DNA of 64,000 nucleotides. It comes from Brachyhypopomus gauderio. Lineage: Eukaryota; Chordata; Actinopteri; Gymnotiformes; Hypopomidae. This document shows, piece after piece, positions 54,658 to 64,000 of this stretch. The stretch is taken from assembly GCF_052324685.1 (NCBI RefSeq), contig NC_135214.1:1754317-1818316 (forward strand). Reading direction: 5' to 3'. The notes under the pieces are model-generated. The model did not search any database and was not told the origin of the DNA. It worked only from the letters and a program-made list of their open reading frames with translations. Position 1 is the first letter of the stretch. Every line of letters starts with the position of its first letter. The position numbers and the translations under genes were made by a program.

Positions 54658-54905
54658 TGTTACGTTATGTTCTCATAAGTGTATTATTTATGGTTATTTT
54701 ATTATTGTTGTTCTTGTCAGACAATAATGTCTCCACTTGTATGCAATATAGTCTCATCTTATTAAGCACTTTTATTTTGACACGTAAGGACACTACAGAA
54801 AATAAAGTTTTTTGTGTTTGTATTCATCTGTTAAAAAGGCGGACTGCTGTTCACTTGTCCTGCTGCTGCTGTGTAGTGAAAATTGAGAAATAAATACACT
54901 ACAAC
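54658..54905 (+). repeat. Copia 5' LTR
   Basis: 248 bp with aataaag and aataaatacact signals. The following bases (ttgaagagtgtcc) mark the start of the internal region. Confidence 0.85.
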
Positions 54906-54979
54906 TTGAAGAGTGTCCAAATGATCTTCATTAACATCTTTATTGGTTTATTGAGAAAGAAAATCTACTCCTAACCGAG

Positions 54980-57900
54980 ATGGAAAGTGAAGAACACGTT
55001 CAAGAAAACGCAACAGGTTATGGGCCCAGGCGAGCCAAATCAACAGGCGGGAAATGGGAAAGGTTAGTTTTCAACGGAGACGAAAACAAATATGAACTGT
55101 GGGATGTAAAATTCCTTGGATATTTAAGGATGCTAGCTTTGAAAAACATCATACTGTCCGAAGAAGAAAATGTTGACGAAGATAAGAATGAAGAATGTTA
55201 CGCTGAATTGATTCAGTTCCTTGACGATAAGAGTTTATCTCTCGTCATGCACGATGCTACAGATAACAGCAGAAAGGCTCTACAGATACTACGGGGTCAT
55301 TACGCTAGCGAAGGTAAGCCCAGAATCATAGCCCTGTACACGGAATTAACCTCGTTAAAGAAAGCTGACAACGAGACGGTGACAGACTATATCATCAGAG
55401 CTGAGAAAACAGTGACTTCCCTAAGAAATGCGAAAGAAGTTATCAGTGATGGACTAATTATAGCAATGATTCTAAAGGGCTTGCCAGAATCCTACAAACC
55501 TTTCGCCATTCATATAGCACAGAGTAGTGAACAAATCACGTTTACACAGTTCAAAAGCAAACTACGAAGCTACGAAGAAACAGAAAAGTTTGACGGTAAA
55601 ACCAAAGCTGACAACGTGATGAAAGTGGACATCTCCACCGTCACCTGCTATGGATGTGGAAACCGAGGTCACGTAGCTCACGACTGCCGACAGAAAGGGG
55701 CGTCGAAGTGGTGCAGCTACCACAAGAGTTCAACGCACAGTGACGAGACCTGCAGAAGAAGGGAGAAATTCAAAGACGAGGCAAAGCAAACAGCAGAAAG
55801 ACAGGACCGTAACAACTGGTGTAGTTACCATAAAAGTTCTACACACAGTGACGAGACGTGCAGAAATAGAGACCAACACAAAGATGACGCGAAACAAACA
55901 TCTAAAAGACAAAAACCTGACAAAGAAGAACAAACTTTTGTGTTTACTGTCAGTCACACAACCTTTCCAGAGAACATCAAGAAACATGGACTGATGGTGG
56001 ACTGTGGAGCAACCTCCCACATCCTAACAGACATAAACTGTTTCACACAACTCGAAGAGGACTTCAACCCAAGCTCCCACTACATGGAACTGACTGATGG
56101 AACTAGAATGAACAACATCGCATTGAGGAGAGGAGACGCAGAGGTGCTGCTGCAGGACGTGCGAGGAAGAGGCGTCACAGTCACCCTGAAGAAGGCCCTG
56201 TTCATACCAACATACCCCCAGAGCATCATCTCTGTGCAAACAGCTACCAATGATGGGGCCAAGGTGATCTTCAAAGAGGGACAGAATGAACTGATAAACA
56301 GGAATGGAAGAGTGTTCAACATTGAAGTGCATGAGCGGCTGTACTACCTGAAAACGGTAAACCACCTCAAACACCATGTCAGTGCCCCTGTTAATGATAT
56401 GATGTCCCCAGATAAGGTCAATCTAGCTTGTGATGTTAAGACGTGGCATGAAATAATGGGGCACTGCAATGTTGATGATGTGCTAAAATTACCTAAAGTG
56501 GTAGAAGGTATGAAAATCACTGGTAATAAGAAGCTAGACTGTAATGTATGCACTGAGGGAAAATTCACAAACACTAGAAACAGGAAGCCTGATTCAAAAG
56601 CTACTAAAATTCTAGAGCTTGTGCACACAGATTTAGCTGACCCCATTGAGCCAACGTCTCATGAGGGGTTCAAATATGCAGTGTCGTTCACAGATGACTT
56701 TTCTGGTGCCGTGTCTGTTTACTTCCTTAAGAATAAAAGTGACACTACTGTAGCCACAGAAAAATTCCTTGCAGACACAGCACCCTATGGTATAGTTAAA
56801 TGCATCAGATTGGATAACGGCACGGAGTACACAGGAAATGAATTCCAGTCACTACTGCGAGGGAGAGGGATAAGGCATGAGACGTCATCGCCTTACTTCC
56901 AGCATCAGAATGGTACAGCCGAGAGACAATAGCAAACCATTTTTGAAATGGGAAGGTGCCTTCTACTAGAGAAGGGGTTACCAAAAACATTCTGGCCTTA
57001 CGCCATCCAAACTGCAGCACACATTCGAAATCGGTGTTTTAGTGACAGAACACAAAATACCCCATACTTCATGTTAACAGGAAAGAAACCAGACCTTTCA
57101 AAAATGTGGATTTTTGGGTCTGACTGCTATGCATACAGACATGACCATAGCAAATTGGATTCAAGAGGTGACAAGGGAATATTTGTAGGCTATAGCAGGA
57201 ACAGTCCTGCGTATCTGGTTTACAACCCTCAAACCAGAAAGATCTCAAAACACAGATTGGTGAAGTTCATCACAAAGAACAATGTGGAACAACAGACCCA
57301 AACTGATGATGATGACTATGAACTCCAAAAACACACAGAGAGAATATGTGATAGTGAAAACAAAAATGAGAAATCACAAAGTGAGAGCCAGGTCATAGAT
57401 GAAGATAGGGAGATCCCAAAAACAAGTGACAAAAACGAATCAAAAGAGGATGACCACACAGAGACAGAAATGAATGACAATGATGGAAATACTGCAGGGA
57501 CATCAATAGAAACACAACAAAGACACCATTCAGAAAGGGAAAGGAGAGCCCCAAGATACTTGGAAGATTATGTAACATGCTCCAAAGATAAAATGACCAT
57601 TACAAATGTTGATTCTTGTTACAGGGCAGTGTTTGGACTCCCCCAAACATATAGGGAAGCGATCATGTCACCTGAAGCTTCTAGGTGGGAACAGGCTATG
57701 AAGGAAGAGATGTCCTCACTCAAAGAAAATGACACATTTGAACTGGTGACATTGCCAAAGCACAAAAACACAGTAGGGGGAAGGTGGGTCTACGCTTTAA
57801 AGGAAAATGCAGATACAGGCAAAATTTTCAAAGCTAGATATGTTGCAAAAGGGTACAAACAAACAGAAGGAATAGACTACCACGAAACATTTGCTCCTAC

Positions 57901-59184
57901 AGCAAACCTCACTTCAGTGCGCGCACTAATGCAGATAGCTGTACACAATGATTTGTCTGTACATCAGATGGATGTGAAAATAGCATATTTACATGCCCCC
58001 ATTGAAGAAGAGATATACTTAGATCAACCAGAGGGTTTCGAAGAGTTATCAAAAACAGGTGGAAAATTAGTGTGCAAATTAAAAAAGTCCCTATATGGCC
58101 TCAAACAATCTGGGAGGAATTGGTACAAACTCTTAAACGACCATCTAGAACAGAATAATTTTAAGAGAAATCAGGTCGATCACTGTGTGTATAAGAAACA
58201 AATTGAAAGTGATAAAATCATAGTGATCATCTGGGTAGACGACTTGATCATTGCAGCAAGCAGTGAGAATCAGCTGAACATGTTTAAGGAAACAATGAAA
58301 TCCCAATTCAACATGAAAGACCTTGGACAAATCAAATTTTATGGGTATACAGTTTGAACAGAAAGAAAGAGAAATTAAAATGAGCCAAGAAAAGTACATT
58401 GTAAAAATGCTGGAAAGATTTGGGATGTCTGACTGTAAGCCTAGGGCTACACCAAATGAGTTAAAAATGGAGTATAACAAAAATGTGGAAGAAAACACGG
58501 AGTTAGAAAATCCCAAAGATTACAGAGAAATTATTGGAAGCTTGATCTATGCAATGACTTGCACCAGACCTGACATCAGCTGGATTGTCAGCAAACTGTC
58601 ACAATCCTTAGCAAGACCTAGAGTACAGGACTTAGTAGCAGCCAAACATGTTCTAAGATACTTGAAAGGTACCTCCCACTACGAGCTGTGTTTCAAGAAA
58701 TCAGATGAAAGCTTAAGTCTGTTAGCATTCAGTGATTCTGACTGGGCATCCTCAGAAGAGGACAGACGTAGTACCACTGGATACTGCTTTAGCTTGACAA
58801 AACAAGGTCCTGCTATTTCTTGGAAGTCCAAGAAACAACCGACAGTGGCACTGTCGACTTGTGAGGCTGAATATATCGGTTTAGCAAACACAACTCAGGA
58901 AAGCTTATACCTAATGCAGCTAATGAATGACTTGGATTCAAATGTGTACAACTGTACAACAATTTATGGTGACAATCAAGGCAATAGCACTGAGCAAAAA
59001 TCCAGTGCATAGGTCAAGGTGCAAACACATTGATGTGAAATACCACTTTATCCGTGATGTGTTGAGGACAGGAAAAATAAATATTAAGTACTGTCCTACA
59101 GAAAACATGGTCGCAGACATACTGACAAAATCTGTAACAAAAGTTAGGATCCTTCAGTTTAAGAATATCCTGTTTGGAAATTAG
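54980..59184 (+). pseudogene. Copia gag-pol polyprotein, three lesions
   Basis: First open part (54980-56932, 650 codons): a UBN2-type gag with LQILRGHYASEGKPRIIALY; a zinc knuckle CYGCGNRGHVAHDC; a duplicated WCSYHKSSTHSDETCR unit; protease VDCGATSHIL; a GAG-pre-integrase H..H..C..C block; and the integrase core with HTDLAD, RLDNGTEY and HQNGTAER. Lesion 1 is an amber TAG right after AERQ (56930). The frame goes on (QTIFEMGRCLL) to 58357 with the reverse transcriptase: ARYVAKGYKQTEGIDY, FAPTANLTSVRALM, LKKSLYGLKQSGRNWY and the active-site box VDDLI. Lesion 2 is a one-base shift near 58340 before MGIQFEQ. The third part has the RNase H, with SDSDWASSEEDRRSTTGYC and LSTCEAEYIGL. Lesion 3 is a small deletion in YGDNQG (58985), after which the last part (ALSKNPVHRSRCKHIDVKYH, NMVADILTK) continues to 59184. 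Otherwise complete; no envelope frame. Confidence 0.9.
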
Positions 59185-59234
59185 TTACAGTAAATTGTAT
59201 GTATGGGATTGTAAAGATGAGAACAAGGGGGGGG

Positions 59235-59480
59235 TGTTAGGTTATGTTCTCATAAGTGTATTATTTATGGTTATTTTATTATTGTTGTTCTTGTCAGACA
59301 ATAATGTCTCCACTTGTATGCAATATAGTCCCATCTTATTAAGCACTTTTATTTTGACACGTAAGGACACAGAAAATAAAGTTTTTTGTGTGTGTATTCA
59401 TCTGTTAAAAAAGGCGGACTGCTGTTCACTTGTCCTGCTGCTGCTGTGTAGTGAAAATTGAGAAATAAATACACTACAAC
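59235..59480 (+). repeat. Copia 3' LTR
   Basis: 246 bp, same order as the 5' LTR with about five small differences. Confidence 0.85.
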
Positions 59481-60300
59481 CAGACCCGGCGGCATGGGCG
59501 GGCATTGGCGGGCAGTGCCCCCCCACAGAGTCAGCTATGCCCCCCCTGACTGGACTGGAAGCCGTATATGTATTTTTTTTTTTTGTTTTGTTTTCACCTC
59601 TGAGTGACCATCTTTCTATTTTTCCTATCTCAGTTTGTCAGTCATACAATTCAACCAATCAGTGAAGGAAGGCAACGTTCTAGCCAATTACAGTTGGAGG
59701 GGGGCGGGTCACTGACTAAAGTTCATACTTGAGAAACAGCTACGCTCACCGTTGTTCGTGTGGCATGGATATTCGGACCTATTTCCAAACAAATAAGAGG
59801 ACAACAAGTGACACTGGAGTACTAAAAGTGGAGTAAACCTCTTTCTGCTCACCACACCTCCTCCCTCACATGCACAAACGTAGGTTTCTTGCAGGCAGAA
59901 CAGTTCTCTGTTCTGCTGCTTGTACTCCCTAGCTGTTGTAGTTAACCCTCCTAGCATGAATGTTTACTTCAGTCAGTGTTCTGACATCAGTGCTTATGTT
60001 TCTCACTGCATGTGTTTTTGCATATATTTGACTTTTAATTTAATTGAATGAACAAAGCACTGCACTATTGTTTTTTTTTTTGTTTGTTTGTTTCGATTTT
60101 GGGATTTTATTGACAGATTGTTGTTTCTCAGCACTGGAGTCGCCATAGAGCCGCTGTTCAATTTTAAGCAAATAAAAGGCTTTTTGAAAAAAATGTGCCC
60201 CCCTGAAAAAATACAATGCCCCCCCTTTAAAATGTTTCAGATTTTAGAAAAAAAACAAACTTCATTCAAAGAAAACATGTCCTGTACATTAAATTAATAA
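59481..60300 (+). pseudogene. hAT-related fragment with gcccccc-rich ends
   Basis: Starts cagacccggcggcatgggcg and has agtgcccccccacag near 59515 and gtgccccc/tgccccccctttaaa near 60195-60230. Near 59766 a short frame reads DIRTYFQTNKRTTSD, like the N-terminus of a hAT-group transposase, then stops. The rest is T-rich. Termini and target duplication were not resolved. Confidence 0.4.
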
Positions 60301-61214
60301 AGTAATAAAGGTTTGAAAAGTGCTGGAATTTAGGCTAAAGTACTTGAAAATGCTTGAAATTGTAACTACTTCGTTTCACAACAAATATCTGTCTGACTGA
60401 ACAGTTCTCTTGTATTACGTTAACAAATACGAACCTCTTGTAATTCCAGGACGAAACATGAGAGAACGTGAAGACGTTAAGATTGGGCGTTTTGAAAATA
60501 AACAACCATTAAATAATGTGATAAAAAAGCGAATTATTTCAAATCAGGGGCGTTGCCTGGGTATGTAAAGATCCGAGGCTCCACCCAATTAATTATATAT
60601 ATATTTAACAAAGGGTGCACAAATTCTGCAAAATGACTGTTGGTGACCTAAAGATAGTGAGCTTTTACTAAAGGACATGGACCAGGTATATTCCATCAGT
60701 ACATCCATTCCTCAAGTAAAGTATGCAAAACAGTATGTCAACAATGGATTTCATGCAACTGTGTAATAATGTAAACAATTAACTTGTTTCTAAATTGTTC
60801 TTTTACCTTTTATGACTGAAACAAATTATTGAAAGACATATTAATAATTATTACTGCAAAGGGGTCTACATAATTAATACTCTTTAAGAATTACTTATTA
60901 TCGATCCTGTATGTTTTTCATGAGTTCCAGCTCATGAAGTCTTTTTTCTCCTAACCTGTTCTTTCTTTAGATCAGTCCAGTCCTGATCAGTTCAGTTCAT
61001 TTCAGGTCTCTCCACATTTCATATTTCCTCTCTCTCTACCCTCTCTTCTACCCTGTTAAATAGTAATTCAGGAAAGCATGCTTACAATAAAGCTGGAAAC
61101 AATATTTTAAATACAAAAGACTGTGCTAAAACAAACTACATATGGCATTATTTTGCTAGTCTTACTAAAAACGTGTATTTTATTAATAATGTGTTTATTA
61201 GGCATTGTTTTCCA
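60301..61214. other. A/T-rich spacer with a MITE-like end
   Basis: At 60545 the caggggcgttgcctgggtat block seen at 54497 recurs, followed by ttatatatat. Its right partner may be gcgcccctg near 62000, but no matching target duplication was seen. No gene. Confidence 0.4.
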
Positions 61215-61510
61215 TACCGCTTGTATTGTCTTCTCCCATCTCCTCTCCTCTCCAGTTCTACTGTTCTCCTCTCCTGTTCTCTGCTCTCCTCTCCTGTTGT
61301 CTGTTCTCCTCTCTAGTCCTCTGTTCTCCTCTCCTGTTGTCTGTTCTCCTCTCTAGTCCTCTGTTCTCCTCTCCTGTTGTCTGTTCTCCTCTCTAGTCCT
61401 CTGTTCTCCTCTCCTGTTGTCTGTTCTTCTCTCTAGTCCTCTGTTCTCCTCTCCTCTGCTCTCTTCTCCTGTTGTCTGTTCTCATCTCCTCTCCTGTTCT
61501 CTCCTCGCAA
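61215..61510. repeat. C/T-rich 40-bp minisatellite
   Basis: At least four near-identical units of ctctgttctcctctcctgtt + gtctgttctcctctctagtc, degenerating at both ends. Purely pyrimidine-rich with G at fixed places on the plus strand. The Ser/Leu/Pro frames are artefacts. Confidence 0.9.
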
Positions 61511-61874
61511 GTTCTCTTTGTTTGTATTAGGAAATAAATTACACCACAATACTTGAGATTTGAACAAACTCTAACAAACCCTAACCCTCAACTATTAAAA
61601 GTAAATTATTTTTTGCAACATTCATTCATTTATGCATATTCGAAAGTTTTCTTTTAAAAGCACTTGATAAAGTAAGTGGTGATATGCTGTGCTGTGTAAA
61701 CTCAATTGTTTTGTCAAAGGATTGTTTAGTGGAGGAAACCCAGGAAGAGGGGACGGAGGGGCGGAATTAGACAGCGCATCCAGAGAGCAAACAAACTGCC
61801 GCCTATGATTCTCTGCAACTCCTGTTCACTCATGGGCACAGATGGAAATTCTGAAGTGAGGGGGACCAAGCTGT

Positions 61875-61917
<43 letters not shown>

Positions 61918-61994
61918 TTGTAGATGCTAGATTTCGGATGGGGTCAATATAAATCTGGAGGGGACATGTCCCCCCCGTCCCCAGTGCCATCTGC
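61511..61994. other. Spacer with a (TA)n tract
   Basis: TA repeat at 61876-61916, followed by ggacatgtcccccccgtccc ending at the 5' edge of the LINE. Confidence 0.6.
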
Positions 61995-64000
61995 GCCCCT
62001 GCGTTCACTTAGGAATAAGTTGGACAATCTACGCCAGTATGTTGGAGCTTGTTGGGAGTTTCGTACGTCTGCTGTGTTGGCTTTTACTGAAACGTGGTTT
62101 GGAGATGATGTGTCGGACAATTTTATACAAATTGACGGATTTTCCTATGTGAGATTGGACAGAGATGCAAACTCGGGCAAAGGTAAGGGGGGTGGTGTGT
62201 GCATTTATATAAGAGATAGCTGGTGTTGGAATATTGCAATCAGCGGAAAAATATGCAACCCCGATTTAGAACTGCTGTGCGTTTCCCTGCGCCCATATTA
62301 TCTGCCAAGGGAGTTCACCAATATTTTTGTGTGCATTGTTTATTTTCCACCAAGTGGGAACGCCAAGAGTGCAGCTAAACAAATCTCTGACTGTGTGCAC
62401 CACCTCTTGGATAGTAAACCTGGTGCACCTTTGCTGATATTAGGTGATTTGAATCACTGTAAATTGGAAAATAACCTGCCTGGTTTCTATCAATATGTCA
62501 AATGCAGCACTAGAAATAAAAAAATACTCGACAAGTGCTATGGCAATATTAAGGACGCTTACACAGCTAAAGCCAGACCACCTCTCTGTAACTCCGACCA
62601 TAATGTCATTTATCTGCTTCCAACGTACCGGCGGTGTTCAAGTCCTCTAAGCCTGAAATACGAACTGTGAAGGTTTGGACAGACGACAAGAAAGAGGAGT
62701 TGAAAGGCTGCTTCCTCTGCACGGACTGGGACATTTTCTTGGAGGGGGCAGATATAGACAAGGCTGCAGAAGCAGTCACAGATTACATTATTTTCTGTGT
62801 CCATTCAATTATCCCTCAAAAAACTGTCAAACGATATCCAAACAATAAACCATACATTAATGAGGGTATCAGGGAATGCATCAGGAGGAAAAAAGTTGCT
62901 TTCTCCTCTGGTGATGTTGCAGGTGGTCATGCTGCTCAAAAGGACTTGAATGACCAACTAAGGGTGGCACGGTGTCAGTTCAAGGAGAGGGCAGAACATG
63001 ACCTGGCCACATCCAATACAAAGAATCTGTGGGATTTAATCAGACAGATGACTAACATGGATGCAAAAAGGAAATCCCTGTCTGCCCTTGATGAAACAAC
63101 TAGGGCGAATGAACTAAATCATTTCTACATGTGGTTTAACACAGTGCTAAGGAATGTACTGCAGTACTGGAGAATATAACCTGTGATTTAAATATGGACA
63201 GTTACAATTGATCTACAAATGGTCACTAAAATTTTTAAAACTATACAGACCAACAAAGCCACAGGCCCAGATGGTATGACTGCATTTATGTTGAAAACCT
63301 TTGCCGAAGAGCTCTCACCTGTATATCACAAATTATTCCAGCTTTCTATAGATACCCACACTGTGCCAATACTCTTGAAAAAATCTGTAATTATTCCGGT
63401 TCCTAAAACAATCAGCCCTCAGGAGAATAACGACTATAGACCGGTGACACTTACTTCAAATGTTTTTAAATCATTTGAAAGATTGATACTTGAAAAGCTC
63501 AGAATACAGGTAGAACCGCAAATTGATAAATTCCAGTTTGCTTACACAAAAAAAAGAAGCACAAGCGATGCCATAGCAACAGTAATGCATTTTATTCGTA
63601 AGCATATTGAATGTCCAACTGCATATGTTCGACTACTGTTTATTGATTTTAGTTCAGCCTTTAACTTAATACAGCCACATTTGCTTCTTAGTAAGTTAGT
63701 CCATGCAAACGTAAATCCATTCTTAATTAAGTGGTACTATTCGTTCCTGTCAAATAGGCCACAACGAGTTAAATTTAACTCTGCTCTGTCTGACATAACA
63801 GTACTGGTGCCCCCCAGGGGAGTGTTAGTTCACCTTTCCTTTTTACTTTCTACACTAATGATTGTGTTAGTATGGAGGCAAACCAGCACTTGATAACATT
63901 TTCTGATGACACAGTTTTACTTAGTTTGTTAACAAAAACCTCTAATCCAAACACTTATCGTATAGCGGTAGAAAATCTTGTGGCCTGGTGCGAGGTACAT
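61995..64000 (+). pseudogene. LINE with endonuclease and reverse transcriptase, frameshifted, runs off the window
   Basis: Begins at LRSLRNKLDNLRQYVG (5' truncated). Endonuclease motifs: FTETWFGD, YFPPSGN, LGDLNH, and SDHN near 62600. A frame change near 62630 leads to a linker (VKVWTDDKKEELKGCF ... NLWDLIRQMTN) that stops at 63177. The reverse transcriptase begins near 63219: KATGPDGMTAFML, NDYRPVTLTSNVFKSFERL, DKFQFAYTKKRSTSDA and LFIDFSSAFN. A further shift at the AP(Q/P)RG box (about 63815) puts HLITFSDDTVLLSLL and VENLVAWCE in another frame to the window end. Motif style matches the 28770-29740 LINE (L2/Rex-like). At least three frame lesions make it dead. Confidence 0.85.

Larger units (their letters stand above)
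54658..59480 (+). mobile_element. Copia (Ty1/copia) LTR retrotransposon, 4.8 kb
   Basis: 5' LTR 54658-54905 and 3' LTR 59235-59480 start TGTTACG/TGTTAGG and end ACACTACAAC. They differ by one base at the start, a 3-base indel (cactacag/cacag), one A and one base in a ttgtg repeat. A strong polypurine tract (aagggggggg) lies directly before the 3' LTR. Gene order in the coding part is gag, protease, integrase, reverse transcriptase, RNase H, which defines Copia. No clean 5-bp target duplication was found (gacag before, cagac after). Confidence 0.9.

Noticed and set aside
60547..62003. Single hAT element bounded by CAGGGGCG ... CGCCCCTG
   Set aside because: Termini look inverse, but the 8-bp flanks do not match (atttcaaat against cgttcact) and a LINE starts at the right edge, so pairing is unsupported.

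Overview
This is eukaryotic, teleost-type genomic DNA. Genes are split by GT-AG introns, most of the window is transposable elements of families typical of ray-finned fish (hAT, piggyBac, Tc1, Harbinger MITEs, L2/Rex-like and RTE LINEs, a tRNA-derived SINE, Copia, solo LTRs), and there are CA/TA microsatellites. The abundant tRNA-derived SINE with a G-rich 5' end suggests an otophysan fish, but that is a guess. There are no operons, CRISPR arrays, rRNA genes or convincing tRNA genes.

Host genes. The best-supported host gene is a PRY-SPRY (B30.2) gene on the minus strand at 519-4210. Its eleven exons sum to 1365 nt, exactly 455 codons including the stop, and it has a TATA box and a perfect ISRE-like GAAACGTGAAAGT upstream. 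A tandem paralogue begins at 24123. Its ten recognisable exons are still open and in phase, but they are stretched over 26 kb (24123-50083) by later insertions. Its first exon and promoter are not in the window.

Region by region. 0-4.4 kb: B30.2 copy 1. 4.4-12 kb: solo LTRs, a hAT pseudogene, a Tc1 remnant, a SINE and LINE pieces. 12-18.3 kb: an old endogenous-retrovirus-like pol fragment (minus strand) broken up by a complete hAT element and by a solo LTR that itself carries a THAP-domain DNA transposon; that transposon contains a 21-bp minisatellite and a Harbinger MITE. 18.5-21 kb: piggyBac remnant and a second solo LTR. 21.4-23.7 kb: two pieces of a SAMD3-like multicopy gene in permuted order. 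24.1-50.1 kb: B30.2 copy 2. 50.6-52.8 kb: a young LTR element without pol. 54.7-59.5 kb: a nearly complete Copia element. 62-64 kb: a LINE running off the window end.

The main discovery candidate is a 23,074-bp insertion (26071-49144) in an intron of B30.2 copy 2. It has 11-bp terminal inverted repeats beginning CCCAGCAAACA, a 2-bp GT target duplication, and G/C-rich tandem repeats just inside both ends. Paralogue copy 1 gives the empty site, which aligns base for base once the insertion and one GT are removed. Inside lie a five-exon integrase gene with a predicted HTH and an rve (DDE) core (31569-37255, minus, with stop codons), exons of a DUF4806-like gene (minus), a PHD-finger gene (plus), and further nested transposons. 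A second inverted terminus pair (CCCAGACAGCAC, 27977 and 47861, flanked by TGA) lies inside it. Whether this is one gene-rich giant transposon or two nested ones is unresolved; I do not recognise the combination as a described element.
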